A DNA stretch of 51,922 bases, from NCBI RefSeq assembly GCF_001591105.1, contig NZ_BCUD01000023.1:1-51922 (forward strand). Reading direction: 5' to 3'. Shown here in pieces: positions 16,361 to 25,112 of the stretch (position 1 is the first letter of the stretch; every line of letters begins with the position of its first letter). Source of the stretch: Vibrio nereis NBRC 15637. GTDB taxonomy: Bacteria; Pseudomonadota; Gammaproteobacteria; Enterobacterales; Vibrionaceae. Position numbers and translations under genes: made by a program. The notes below the pieces were generated by a model. The model did no database searches. It was given only the letters and a program-made list of their open reading frames with translations, and had not been told where the DNA came from.

Positions 16361-17713
16361 TTATGCCTGACAAGAATGAGGAGATAAGTATTCCTTTCTC
16401 AGCCTCAGTGCATAGAAGTAACCAAATATCCCACCCAAAATGTTCCCTAATGCGATGCCGATAAACAGCCCTTCGATGCCGTAAACCAAACTACCTACCC
16501 ACGCTCCTGGTAGAGTAAAGCAGAACAAGCGCATAAAGCTCCACTGAAACGCTTTTAAAGGCTGGTGCAAGGCGTTTAACCCAGCAATTAGCATCATCAC
16601 AATGCCTTGGAAACCATAACTAAACGGCACAACGAGCAGGTAATGCCACAATAGATTTTCGACCTCTTTCTCCTGCGAGAAGAGAGCCGCCAGTGGAATG
16701 CTGAGCGGTACCATCATGATAAAAATACCCAACTGGAAGACCACAGAAAATCGAACGCTGAGGAAAAGGCCGGCAAAACTGCGTGCGGGGTTATTAGCCC
16801 CAATATTTTGAGCGATAAAAGGGGTTAGCGCGGAGGTCAAAGACATCAGTACTAAAATGAGTATCGACTCTATGCGCTGCGCGGCACCGTAAGTGGCAAC
16901 GGCAGCGGTACCATGGCTCGATAACATCATCATTAGAATCGCGCCGGAAATCGGGTTCATCGCATTAGATAGAGCGGCAGGTGTTCCAATCTTAAGGATC
17001 AGTTTCCAATCTGACAGCAGCCTTGGCAGGTAAGGGAGAGCGAGTAATTTCTCTCTTTTGACCAGCACATAGAGTGAGCCAATCAACGCGCCCAGCCAGC
17101 TAAAAGCACTGGCAATGGCCGCGCCTTGAATGCCTAACTCAGGGAAAGGGCCGATACCAAAGATGAGTAGTGGGTCGAGCACACCGTTAATGAACCCGGC
17201 CAGCATCATGATTTTTGCCGGTGTTTTGGTATCCCCAGTGGCGCGAATTGCGCTATTGCCCGCCATCGGAATGACCAGAAGCGGAATGGTGAAATACCAA
17301 ATCTGCATGTATTGATGGATGAGAGGCAGCAATTCCTCCTCAGCCCCTAGTAACAAAAACAGAGGGTCAATCGTACTTAACCCGATCGCACATGCCATGG
17401 CGACGAGTGTGACCGCGAGAATCAGGCCATGACTAGAGAAACGAGCAGCATCTTGCGCGTCTCCCTGTCCTAGCAGGCGGCCAATATTGGTTGATAAGCC
17501 CATACCAATGCCCATCGTGATGCAGTTAACGCCAAATGTGACAGGAAAGGTATAGCTGATAGCGGCAAGAGCTTGAGTGCCGAGTAGGGAGATGAAAAAC
17601 GTGTCGACGAGGTTAAACATCAGAATCGCGACCAGCCCGAAAATCATCGGCACTGTCATTTGGCGCAAGACTGTCGGAATAGAGCCGGTTAGTAGGCCAT
17701 GCTTATCCTTCAT
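16361..17713 (-). CDS. MATE-family multidrug efflux protein
   Basis: This is an inner-membrane antiporter of the MATE family, expected to export cationic drugs using a Na+ or proton gradient. The 450-residue protein has about 12 membrane segments. The N-terminal half shows VPMIFGLVAILMFNLVDTFF and GMGLSTNIGRLLGQGD. The second half repeats the pattern (MNPISGAILMMMLSSHGTAAVA, LTSALTPFIAQNIGA). Family membership is clear, but substrate and subclass (NorM-, VmrA- or DinF-like) cannot be decided here, so I give no symbol. The ATG at 17713 has no clear Shine-Dalgarno. It lies alone between convergent rraA and tpiA. Confidence 0.88.
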   Translation of the reverse strand: MKDKHGLLTGSIPTVLRQMTVPMIFGLVAILMFNLVDTFFISLLGTQALAAISYTFPVTFGVNCITMGIGMGLSTNIGRLLGQGDAQDAARFSSHGLILAVTLVAMACAIGLSTIDPLFLLLGAEEELLPLIHQYMQIWYFTIPLLVIPMAGNSAIRATGDTKTPAKIMMLAGFINGVLDPLLIFGIGPFPELGIQGAAIASAFSWLGALIGSLYVLVKREKLLALPYLPRLLSDWKLILKIGTPAALSNAMNPISGAILMMMLSSHGTAAVATYGAAQRIESILILVLMSLTSALTPFIAQNIGANNPARSFAGLFLSVRFSVVFQLGIFIMMVPLSIPLAALFSQEKEVENLLWHYLLVVPFSYGFQGIVMMLIAGLNALHQPLKAFQWSFMRLFCFTLPGAWVGSLVYGIEGLFIGIALGNILGGIFGYFYALRLRKEYLSPHSCQA

Positions 17714-17772
17714 CGTGAATAGCTACTCTAGCGGAGGAAAAACGTAGCATACTTGATTCGATGGGGAGATAC

Positions 17773-17799
17773 AAAAAAGGCCAGCATGTCGCTGGCCTT
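17773..17799 (-). terminator. Terminator after tpiA
   Basis: The 9-bp stem AAGGCCAGC (17777-17785) and GCTGGCCTT (17791-17799) is followed on the minus strand by six T residues. It ends tpiA transcription before the MATE gene on the same strand. Confidence 0.88.
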
Positions 17800-17815
17800 G
17801 GAAGGTTTGCTTTAA

Positions 17816-18586
17816 TTAAGCTTTCGCTTTTGCTGCTGCTTTTGCAATAGCCACGAAGCTCTTCGCGTCTAGAGATGCACCGCCAACTAGAGCGCCGTCG
17901 ATGTCTGGTTGTGCGAAGTACGCTTCAGCGTTTTCTGGTTTAACACTGCCGCCGTATTGGATGATCACTTGCTCAGCAACTGCTGCGTCTTTTTCTGCAA
18001 TCATTGCGCGGATAGATGCGTGGATACGTTGTGCATCGTCTGCTGTTGCTGCTTTACCAGTACCGATCGCCCAGATTGGTTCGTAAGCGATGATTGCGCC
18101 GTTTAGTGCTTCAACACCGTAAGCATCGATCACAGCATTGATTTGACGTGCACATACTGCTTCTGTTTCACCAGCTTCGTTTTGCGCTTCAGATTCACCG
18201 ATACAGAAAACTGGTTTCAGGCCGTTTTCTTTTAGGAATGCGAATTTCTTAGCAACAAATTCGTCAGACTCGTTGTGGTACTCACGGCGCTCAGAGTGGC
18301 CGATGATGATGTGAGTTGCACCGAAGTCTTTTAGCATCTCAGGAGACATATCGCCTGTGAATGCACCGCTGTTGTTTAGGTCAGTGTTTTGTGCACCTAG
18401 GATTACTTTGTTACCGCCTTCTGCGATTACGCGCTCAGCTAGGTCGATGTAAAGTGCTGGTGGAGCGACTGCTACGTCTACACCTTCAACGCCTTCAAGC
18501 TCAGCGTTGATACCAGTTAGCAGCTCTTTAACCATCGCTTTGCTGCCGTTAAGTTTCCAGTTACCCATCACTACAGGACGACGCAT
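17816..18586 (-). CDS. tpiA: Triosephosphate isomerase
   Basis: TpiA interconverts dihydroxyacetone phosphate and glyceraldehyde-3-phosphate. The 256-residue TIM barrel shows the N-terminal GNWKLNGS with the catalytic lysine, IIGHSERREYH with the catalytic histidine, and AYEPIWAIGTGKAA with the catalytic glutamate. The phosphate loop includes YGGSVKPEN and the C-terminal LVGGASL. A GGGAG ribosome-binding site precedes the ATG at 18586. Codon use is strongly biased, as expected for an abundant glycolytic enzyme. Confidence 0.98.
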   Translation of the reverse strand: MRRPVVMGNWKLNGSKAMVKELLTGINAELEGVEGVDVAVAPPALYIDLAERVIAEGGNKVILGAQNTDLNNSGAFTGDMSPEMLKDFGATHIIIGHSERREYHNESDEFVAKKFAFLKENGLKPVFCIGESEAQNEAGETEAVCARQINAVIDAYGVEALNGAIIAYEPIWAIGTGKAATADDAQRIHASIRAMIAEKDAAVAEQVIIQYGGSVKPENAEAYFAQPDIDGALVGGASLDAKSFVAIAKAAAKAKA

Positions 18587-18887
18587 AGGAATATCTCCCT
18601 TATCTTTAATATAAAAAGTTTATCAATGTAGCAAGTACATCAATGTAAAAAATCTTCGTAAGAATATAACAGATAAAATAAGCCAGATCATGACTAGTAT
18701 CATGTCTTAACCGGATCTCATCCCCGGGTTAAGAGTGTCTTACAGAATAAACAATCTTAGCTTAGTTCAGTTCAGTGATCTCATAAGCAGAAAAGCGCTA
18801 TTTGACTCGGAAATTAGTATGGAAATTGTTAATACTGAATAAGCAGGTATTCGCACAATTGAAACTCTCTTACAGTTAAGGAAAACT
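18587..18887. other. Divergent intergenic region tpiA / tautomerase gene
   Basis: This 301-base gap has no ORF or RNA gene that I can support. It holds the tpiA promoter side, with a 9-base direct repeat ATCAATGTA at 18622-18630 and 18639-18647, 17 bp apart. An imperfect dyad CTTAACC (18706-18712) / GGTTAAG (18727-18733) also lies here. Both could be regulator sites. I recognise neither. Confidence 0.4.
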
Positions 18888-19235
18888 ATGCCAAATCTAG
18901 TAATGGAATATTCCAACTCGGTGGATGAAAGGGTCAATGTCCAAGGGCTTTTGGAAGATTTACATAAGGTTGCGCTTCAAAGTGGTTTATTTGATATTGG
19001 ATCGGTAAAGTCCAGGTCACTGCGCTGCGATCACTGGCTGATAGGGGAGGAGGGAGATAGTGTCGACTTTATACACATCAGTTTTGAACTGTTGGATGGC
19101 CGTACTCCCGAACAAAAAAGAGAACTCTCTCGCCAGTTAATGGCCGAACTTCAATGCCAGGCAAGCAGTGTGCAAAGTTTAACGGTGAATATTCGCGACA
19201 TGGATAAGGAGTGCTTCCAAAAAGCACTGAACTAA
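18888..19235 (+). CDS. 5-carboxymethyl-2-hydroxymuconate isomerase-like tautomerase
   Basis: The 115-residue protein belongs to the CHMI family of the tautomerase superfamily (E. coli C HpcD/HpaF), in which Pro at position 2 is the catalytic base. That proline is present (MPNLVMEYS). The middle and C-terminal pattern (GLFDIGSVKSRSLRCDHWLIGE, HISFELLDGRTPEQK) resembles CHMI. No other homoprotocatechuate-degradation gene is in the window, so the true substrate is unclear and I give no symbol. The start has AAGGAA about 6 bases upstream. A DUF805 gene follows after 33 bases on the same strand. Confidence 0.75.
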   Translation: MPNLVMEYSNSVDERVNVQGLLEDLHKVALQSGLFDIGSVKSRSLRCDHWLIGEEGDSVDFIHISFELLDGRTPEQKRELSRQLMAELQCQASSVQSLTVNIRDMDKECFQKALN

Positions 19236-19268
19236 TTTGATTATTATTTTGTATTTTTAGGTAATGTT

Positions 19269-19694
19269 ATGTCGATAAAAGAGCTGTTGTTTTCATTTCA
19301 GGGTCGGGTGGGTCGTAAAACCTACTGGGTATGGAACGTGATTTACTATGCGTTAATCGTTGGTTTTGCGACCGGAATTAACGCGTTATTTCCGGTTTAT
19401 GCACACCTGTTACTCCCTGTTTTTCTTCTCGTCATCCTTATTCCGGATCTGGCTATTACCGCGAAACGTTGGCACGACAGAAACAAAACCAGTTGGTGGT
19501 TACTCCTAAATCTGCCCCTCGTTATTGGCAGAATGACCGTTCCGATGGGAGACCCTACCCAAGCATCGCAAACAACCACGGTTCAGCTGGTAAGCTCGCT
19601 TGCGGCTTTGATCTGTGGCGGGTGGATTTTAATTGAGTGTGGTTTTTTGAAGGGAAACGAAGGCGCAAACCAATTCGGGCCAGAGCCTAAATAG
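19269..19694 (+). CDS. DUF805 inner-membrane protein
   Basis: A 141-residue protein of the DUF805 (YhaH/YiiR-like) family, whose function is unknown. It opens with the family signature FSFQGRVGRKTYW. Three to four hydrophobic segments follow (about 24-44, 47-62, 75-90 and 105-125). The central AKRWHDRNKTSWW is the conserved cytoplasmic loop of the family. It is 33 bases downstream of the tautomerase gene and may be co-transcribed with it. A role in membrane biology is only a guess. Confidence 0.8.
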   Translation: MSIKELLFSFQGRVGRKTYWVWNVIYYALIVGFATGINALFPVYAHLLLPVFLLVILIPDLAITAKRWHDRNKTSWWLLLNLPLVIGRMTVPMGDPTQASQTTTVQLVSSLAALICGGWILIECGFLKGNEGANQFGPEPK

Positions 19695-19718
19695 GAAAAG
19701 AATCACGATGACGGTTTT

Positions 19719-19759
19719 AGACTTCAGCACGCTAATTTCGAACATGGTTGCTGAAGTCT
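19719..19759. other. Inverted repeat between convergent DUF805 gene and coaA
   Basis: An 11-bp stem (19719-19729 with 19749-19759) encloses a 19-base loop, and no proper U-run lies on either side. It may act as a weak bidirectional terminator or as a 3'-end stabiliser for the convergent transcripts. Confidence 0.4.
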
Positions 19760-19770
19760 TAATAATTCAA

Positions 19771-20694
19771 CTACTTACGCAGTAGAATCTCTTCTACTTT
19801 GTGATCCGCACCCTTTTTCAACACCAGTTGCGCGCGTCCCTTTGTTGGTAAAATATTTTGCTGGAGGTTGATGCCGTTGATCGATTGCCAGATGTCGTGG
19901 GCTTTCTTGATCGCTTCTGGCTCGGTCAGCTTGGTATAGTGACTAAAGTAGGACCCCGCACGCGTGAACGCTCCCTGACGAAACTTAAGGAAACGTTCCA
20001 CATACCAGTTTTCAATCACTTCACTATTTGCATCTACATAAAGAGAAAAATCTAAAAAATCGGACACGAAGACTCGGTGTGGATCGTGAGGGTAGTCCAT
20101 GCCACTTTGCAGTACGTTTAATCCCTCAATGATGAGCACATCTGGCCTGTCGACGACTTTGACTTCATCAGTAATGTCATAAGTGATGTGGGAATAGGTC
20201 GGAACCGTTAAGTTCGGTTTACCTGCTTTGACATCTGAGACAAACTCAACCAAACGCTTAATATCGTAAGACTCTGGAAAGCCCTTTCGGTGCATTATTC
20301 CACGTTCATTGAGCACTTTTTTAGGGTATAAAAAACCGTCTGTGGTGACCAGTTCAACTTTAGGGTGGTTTTCCCAGCGAGCAAGCAGCGCTCTTAGTAG
20401 GCGTGCGGTGGTGCTTTTACCGACCGCGACACTACCAGCAATCCCAATAATAAAAGGGGGAGGACTCTCTTGGTTACTGAGGAAGTTATTTAAGACCGTA
20501 TTGCGGCTTTGTCTAGCGGCAACATAAAGATTTAATAATCGTGCCAGGGGAAGGTAAATTTCGACCACTTCTTCCATTGTCAGACTTTCATTGACCCCTT
20601 GAAGTTCAATTAGATCCTCTTTGGATAAGGTCATCGGAACAGAGTTACGTAGCTCTGCCCACTGCTGACGAGTAAAAGAGAGAAATGGAGTCAT
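19771..20694 (-). CDS. coaA: Pantothenate kinase type I
   Basis: CoaA phosphorylates pantothenate, the rate-limiting step of coenzyme A synthesis, and is feedback-inhibited by CoA. From the ATG at 20694 the protein is 307 residues (E. coli 316). It has the P-loop GSVAVGKST, the TTDGFLYPKKVL segment, and EGLNVLQSGMDYPHDPH. The C-terminus ends in HKVEEILLRK, as in the family. AGGAAG lies just upstream of this ATG. An upstream in-frame extension to 20757 has no homology. In E. coli coaA also lies beside the thrU-tufB tRNA operon, as here. Confidence 0.95.
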   Translation of the reverse strand: MTPFLSFTRQQWAELRNSVPMTLSKEDLIELQGVNESLTMEEVVEIYLPLARLLNLYVAARQSRNTVLNNFLSNQESPPPFIIGIAGSVAVGKSTTARLLRALLARWENHPKVELVTTDGFLYPKKVLNERGIMHRKGFPESYDIKRLVEFVSDVKAGKPNLTVPTYSHITYDITDEVKVVDRPDVLIIEGLNVLQSGMDYPHDPHRVFVSDFLDFSLYVDANSEVIENWYVERFLKFRQGAFTRAGSYFSHYTKLTEPEAIKKAHDIWQSINGINLQQNILPTKGRAQLVLKKGADHKVEEILLRK

Positions 20695-20859
20695 AGTCTT
20701 CCTAACCAGAATTCGCGATAAGAGCTGCGAAAATACAACAACAAGCCCTGTTTGCAAATGACAAGCGCGGTTTAAAGTGGTTTTTGTCTGCTATTTTGTG
20801 TGAATTTTCATCAAATAAACAGAAAGTGGTCAAAAAGGTGATTTTTTTTAAATTTACTC

Positions 20860-20888
20860 TTGCAAGGCAGAAAATCATTCAATAGAAT
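20860..20888 (+). promoter_or_regulatory. Promoter of the thrU-tyrU-glyT-thrT-tufB operon
   Basis: TTGCAA (20860-20865), 17-bp spacer, TAGAAT (20883-20888), then a GC-containing discriminator GCGCACC, 14 bases before the first tRNA. An A/T-rich upstream tract (20841-20856) resembles an UP element. The GC discriminator suggests stringent (ppGpp) control. Confidence 0.8.
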
Positions 20889-20901
20889 GCGCACCACTTA
20901 T

Positions 20902-20977
<76 letters not shown>

Positions 20978-21013
20978 TTCTTTCCTTTAGTAGTTAGAAT
21001 GGCTTAAAAATTT

Positions 21014-21098
<85 letters not shown>

Positions 21099-21133
21099 TA
21101 TTCTTTAGGAAATAGCTCACAGAGTTACGTGTT

Positions 21134-21208
<75 letters not shown>

Positions 21209-21220
21209 CTCATTTAGAGT

Positions 21221-21296
<76 letters not shown>

Positions 21297-21432
21297 GCTC
21301 TCAAGCAAACTTTTCCTTTTGATACTTTCTTTTAACTAAACTACGTTTAGTGTTTGAGAGTAAGTTTAACACCAATACTTTTGGTTGCGTGGTCATCAAA
21401 GCCACCTAAATCCGTACCTAGAGGGACAACTC

Positions 21433-22617
21433 ATGTCTAAAGAAAAATTTGAACGTACGAAACCGCACGTAAACGTTGGTACTATCGGCCACGTTGACCA
21501 CGGTAAAACAACTCTAACTGCAGCAATCTGTACTACTCTTGCTAAAGTTTACGGCGGTGACGCGAAAGACTTCGCATCTATCGATAACGCTCCAGAAGAG
21601 CGTGAGCGCGGTATCACAATCGCTACTTCTCACGTAGAGTACGACACTCCAACTCGCCACTACGCACACGTTGACTGTCCAGGACACGCGGACTACGTTA
21701 AAAACATGATCACTGGTGCTGCTCAGATGGACGGTGGTATCCTTGTAGTTGCTGCGACAGATGGCCCAATGCCACAAACTCGTGAGCACATCCTACTAGG
21801 CCGTCAGGTTGGTATCCCTTACATCATCGTATTCATGAACAAATGTGACATGGTTGATGATGAAGAGCTACTAGAACTAGTAGAAATGGAAGTACGTGAA
21901 CTTCTATCTGAATACGATTTCCCAGGTGATGACCTACCAGTTATCCAAGGTTCTGCACTAGGCGCACTAAACGGCGAAGAGCAGTGGGAAGCGAAAATCG
22001 TTGAACTAGCAGAAGCACTAGACAACTACATTCCAGAACCAGAGCGTGCAGTAGATCAGCCATTCCTAATGCCTATCGAAGACGTATTCTCAATCCAAGG
22101 TCGTGGTACAGTAGTAACTGGCCGTATCGAGCGTGGTATCCTAACAGTAGGTGACGAAGTTGCTATCGTAGGTATCAAAGACACTACTACAACTACATGT
22201 ACTGGTGTTGAGATGTTCCGTAAGCTTCTAGACGAAGGCCGTGCTGGTGAGAACGTTGGTGCACTTCTACGTGGTACTAAGCGTGACGAAGTTGAACGTG
22301 GTCAAGTACTAGCGAAGCCTGGTTCAATCACTCCACACACTAAGTTCGAATCAGAAGTATACGTACTGTCTAAAGATGAAGGTGGTCGTCACACTCCATT
22401 CTTCAAAGGCTACCGTCCACAGTTCTACTTCCGTACAACTGACGTAACTGGCGACATCCAGCTACCAGAAGGCGTAGAAATGGTAATGCCAGGTGACAAC
22501 GTACAGATGACTGTAGAGCTAATCGCACCAATCGCAATGGACGAAGGTCTACGTTTCGCGATCCGTGAAGGTGGCCGTACAGTAGGTGCTGGTGTTGTTG
22601 CTAAGATCTTCGACTAA
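21433..22617 (+). CDS. tufB: Translation elongation factor Tu
   Basis: EF-Tu delivers aminoacyl-tRNA to the ribosome as a GTP complex. From ATG 21433 it is 394 residues, the usual length. It begins SKEKFERTKPHVNVG, with the G1 loop GHVDHGKT, G3 DCPGHADY, G4 NKCD and G5 GSALG, then domains 2 and 3. Upstream in-frame codons back to 21385 are leader sequence. Codon bias is extreme, as for a very highly expressed gene. Its position after four tRNAs marks it as the tufB copy. A second tuf gene is expected elsewhere. Confidence 0.98.
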   Translation: MSKEKFERTKPHVNVGTIGHVDHGKTTLTAAICTTLAKVYGGDAKDFASIDNAPEERERGITIATSHVEYDTPTRHYAHVDCPGHADYVKNMITGAAQMDGGILVVAATDGPMPQTREHILLGRQVGIPYIIVFMNKCDMVDDEELLELVEMEVRELLSEYDFPGDDLPVIQGSALGALNGEEQWEAKIVELAEALDNYIPEPERAVDQPFLMPIEDVFSIQGRGTVVTGRIERGILTVGDEVAIVGIKDTTTTTCTGVEMFRKLLDEGRAGENVGALLRGTKRDEVERGQVLAKPGSITPHTKFESEVYVLSKDEGGRHTPFFKGYRPQFYFRTTDVTGDIQLPEGVEMVMPGDNVQMTVELIAPIAMDEGLRFAIREGGRTVGAGVVAKIFD

Positions 22618-22677
22618 TTCTTAGAATTGTCGAAGACTTCTGAAAAATCTTTGAATAAGATTTGACGAACCAGTAGC

Positions 22678-22705
22678 AAAAAGGGCATCATTTGATGCCC
22701 TTTTT
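22678..22705 (+). terminator. Terminator after tufB
   Basis: AAAAAGGGCATCA pairs with TGATGCCCTTTTT around a 2-4 base loop. This is a strong U-run terminator. Confidence 0.92.
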
Positions 22706-22763
22706 CTGCACTCAAAATAATGTTTGCTGATTTGTTGTACAAGCAGACGTTAAGCAGGATTTT

Positions 22764-22790
22764 TTGATAGAAGACGGGCTTTTCTATCAA
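22764..22790 (+). other. Hairpin upstream of secE
   Basis: A perfect 9-bp stem, TTGATAGAA (22764-22772) and TTCTATCAA (22782-22790), with a 9-base loop and no U-run. It lies between the tufB terminator and secE, in the region that should hold the secE-nusG promoter. Confidence 0.45.
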
Positions 22791-22890
22791 AGAAAGAGTA
22801 CGACGGTTAATTCAGACCGTTGTTTATGGATTTGCCCTGCAACAGCGGGGTTGTTGTCGTCTATATTAAGACTTGTGACAGGTTGGTTTT

Positions 22891-23271
22891 ATGAAAGCAA
22901 ATAATGCTGAAACTCCTGAGAGCTCAAATGGCGCAGATATCTTTAAGTGGATTGTCACTTTCGTTCTGCTAGCTGCCGCTGTTGTGGGTAATTACCTGTA
23001 TGGTGAGATGTCTGTAGTGGTTCGAGCTGCGGGTGTTGTTGTTTTGATTGCTGCTGCACTTGGTGTCGCTGCAACAACAACTAAGGGTAAAGCGTCGATC
23101 AGTTTTGCTAAAGAATCGCGTATGGAAGTTCGCAAAGTAGTTTGGCCAACTCGCCAAGAAACTATGCAAACGACTCTGATTGTTTTAGCTGTAAGTATTG
23201 TAATGGCTCTAGTGCTATGGGGTATTGACGGCATTATGGTTCGTCTTGTGTCTCTAGCAACTGGGGTATAG
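22891..23271 (+). CDS. secE: Preprotein translocase subunit SecE
   Basis: SecE is the clamp subunit of the SecYEG channel. The 126-residue protein has three membrane segments (about 16-34, 39-57 and 94-118), like E. coli SecE (127 residues). The conserved amphipathic cytoplasmic region ESRMEVRKVVWPTRQETMQT precedes the last segment. A GACAGG lies upstream of ATG 22891. nusG follows after 13 bases, the universal secE-nusG pair. Confidence 0.97.
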   Translation: MKANNAETPESSNGADIFKWIVTFVLLAAAVVGNYLYGEMSVVVRAAGVVVLIAAALGVAATTTKGKASISFAKESRMEVRKVVWPTRQETMQTTLIVLAVSIVMALVLWGIDGIMVRLVSLATGV

Positions 23272-23284
23272 AGGGTAGTAATTC

Positions 23285-23833
23285 ATGAGTGAAGCTCCTA
23301 AAAAACGCTGGTATGTGGTTCAAGCCTTCTCTGGATTTGAAGGTCGTGTAGCTCAGTCTCTTCGCGAGCATATCAAGATGCATGGCATGGAAGAGCTATT
23401 TGGTGAAGTATTAGTCCCAACTGAAGAAGTTGTGGAAATGCGCGCAGGCCAACGTCGTAAGTCTGAGCGTAAATTCTTCCCAGGTTACGTCCTAGTTCAG
23501 ATGATCATGAACGATGAATCATGGCACTTAGTACGCAGTGTGCCGCGTGTCATGGGCTTCATTGGTGGTACCTCTGACCGTCCAGCTCCTATCACTGATA
23601 AGGAAGCTGACGCGATTCTAAATCGTCTTGAGAAAGCGAGCGAAGCACCTCGTCCACGTACTATGTACGAAGCGGGTGAAGTGGTACGTGTTACTGACGG
23701 TCCATTTGCTGACTTCAACGGTACAGTTGAAGAAGTGGATTACGAGAAGAGCCGCCTGAAAGTGTCTGTGTCGATCTTTGGTCGCGCAACACCAGTTGAG
23801 CTTGAATTTGGTCAGGTTGAAAAACTTGATTAA
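23285..23833 (+). CDS. nusG: Transcription termination/antitermination factor NusG
   Basis: NusG binds RNA polymerase, suppresses pausing, and links it to Rho and to the ribosome. The 182-residue protein has the NGN domain opening KKRWYVVQAFSGFEGRVAQ and containing FFPGYVLVQM. A linker and a C-terminal KOW domain (VTDGPFADFNGTVEEVDYEK) follow. It is 13 bases after secE. A hairpin plus promoter lie between it and rplK. Confidence 0.98.
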   Translation: MSEAPKKRWYVVQAFSGFEGRVAQSLREHIKMHGMEELFGEVLVPTEEVVEMRAGQRRKSERKFFPGYVLVQMIMNDESWHLVRSVPRVMGFIGGTSDRPAPITDKEADAILNRLEKASEAPRPRTMYEAGEVVRVTDGPFADFNGTVEEVDYEKSRLKVSVSIFGRATPVELEFGQVEKLD

Positions 23834-23851
23834 AAATACACCTTTTTAAGG

Positions 23852-23880
23852 TTGTATAAGGCGCGAATTATGACTATAAT
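23852..23880 (+). promoter_or_regulatory. Promoter in front of rplK (PL11)
   Basis: TTGTAT (23852-23857), exact 17-bp spacer, TATAAT (23875-23880), then a GC discriminator TTCGCGCC. The -10 element sits inside a 29-bp imperfect dyad (23860-23888) that also looks like a terminator for nusG, because a T-run follows. E. coli has a corresponding promoter in the nusG-rplK gap. Confidence 0.75.
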
Positions 23881-23893
23881 TTCGCGCCTTTTT
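23858..23893 (+). terminator. Hairpin and U-run after nusG
   Basis: AAGGCGCGAATTA pairs with TAATTTCGCGCCTT (one bulge) and is followed by TTT. It may terminate the secE-nusG transcript and overlaps the PL11 promoter. Confidence 0.6.
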
Positions 23894-23977
23894 ACTTCTA
23901 GTGAAGTAAAAAGTTATTTACGTAAACGGGGAGCTGATCGGTTGATTAGCGTCTGAACCCAAAACTTAGGAATTATC

Positions 23978-24406
23978 ATGGCTAAGAAAGTTGAAGCTTA
24001 CATCAAGCTGCAAGTTGCTGCTGGTATGGCGAACCCAAGTCCACCGGTTGGTCCTGCACTAGGTCAACACGGTGTGAACATCATGGAATTCTGTAAAGCG
24101 TTTAACGCGAAGACAGAATCTATCGAGAAAGGTCTACCGACTCCAGTTGTTATCACTGTATACAACGACCGTTCTTTCACGTTCGTAACTAAGACTCCAC
24201 CTGCTGCTGTTCTTCTGAAGAAAGCTGCTGGCGTTAAGTCTGGTTCAGGTCGTCCAAACACTGAAAAAGTTGGTACTGTAACTGACGCTCAAATCCAAGA
24301 AATCGCAGAAACTAAAGCTGCTGATATGACTGGTGCTGACATCGAAGCGATGAAACGCTCAATCGCTGGTACTGCTCGTTCAATGGGCCTAGTGGTAGAG
24401 GGTTAA
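23978..24406 (+). CDS. rplK: 50S ribosomal protein L11
   Basis: L11 binds the GTPase centre of 23S rRNA and is needed for RelA activation. The 142-residue protein matches the E. coli length. Its N-terminal proline-rich PSPPVGPALGQHGVNIMEFC and C-terminal rRNA-binding KSGSGRPN / SMGLVVEG are present. It begins the rplKA unit and rplA follows after 4 bases. Confidence 0.98.
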   Translation: MAKKVEAYIKLQVAAGMANPSPPVGPALGQHGVNIMEFCKAFNAKTESIEKGLPTPVVITVYNDRSFTFVTKTPPAAVLLKKAAGVKSGSGRPNTEKVGTVTDAQIQEIAETKAADMTGADIEAMKRSIAGTARSMGLVVEG

Positions 24407-24410
24407 GATC

Positions 24411-25112
24411 ATGGCAAAACTAACTAAGCGCATGCGCGTAATCCGCGAAAAAGTTGACGTAACTAAAGAATACGAAATCAACGAAGCTGTAGCTCTTCTT
24501 CAAGAACTAGCAACTGCTAAATTCGTTGAGTCTGTAGACGTTGCTGTTAACCTTGGCATCGATGCTCGTAAATCTGACCAGAACGTACGTGGTGCAACTG
24601 TACTGCCTCACGGTACTGGCCGCGAAATCCGCGTTGCAGTGTTCACTCAAGGTGCAAACGCTGAAGCAGCTAAAGAAGCTGGCGCAGATATCGTTGGTAT
24701 GGAAGATCTTGCTGAGCAAGTGAAGAAAGGCGAAATGAACTTTGACGTAGTTGTTGCTTCTCCAGATGCAATGCGCGTTGTAGGTCAACTAGGTACTATC
24801 CTAGGTCCTCGCGGTCTAATGCCAAACCCTAAAGTTGGTACTGTAACTCCTAACGTTGCTGAAGCGGTTAAGAACGCTAAAGCTGGTCAGGTTCGTTACC
24901 GTAACGACAAAAACGGCATCATCCACACTACTATCGGTAAAGCTAACTTCTCTGCAGAGCAGATCAAAGAGAACCTAGAGTCTCTTCTAATTGCTCTTAA
25001 GAAAGCTAAACCATCTTCAGCGAAAGGTACTTTCCTGAAGAAAGTAAGCATCTCTACTACTATGGGTGCTGGTGTTGCTGTTGATCAGGCTAGCCTGAAC
25101 ACAGTTGCGTAA
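24411..25112 (+). CDS. rplA: 50S ribosomal protein L1
   Basis: L1 forms the L1 stalk of 23S rRNA and represses its own operon by binding the rplK leader in E. coli. The 233-residue protein contains the signature GLMPNPKVGTVTPNV and the N-terminal KRMRVIREKVD. It lies 4 bases after rplK, so the two are coupled. Codon bias is strong. Confidence 0.98.
   Translation: MAKLTKRMRVIREKVDVTKEYEINEAVALLQELATAKFVESVDVAVNLGIDARKSDQNVRGATVLPHGTGREIRVAVFTQGANAEAAKEAGADIVGMEDLAEQVKKGEMNFDVVVASPDAMRVVGQLGTILGPRGLMPNPKVGTVTPNVAEAVKNAKAGQVRYRNDKNGIIHTTIGKANFSAEQIKENLESLLIALKKAKPSSAKGTFLKKVSISTTMGAGVAVDQASLNTVA

Noticed and set aside
20695..20757. N-terminal extension of CoaA
   Set aside because: Homology begins at the ATG 20694, which has its own AGGAAG site.
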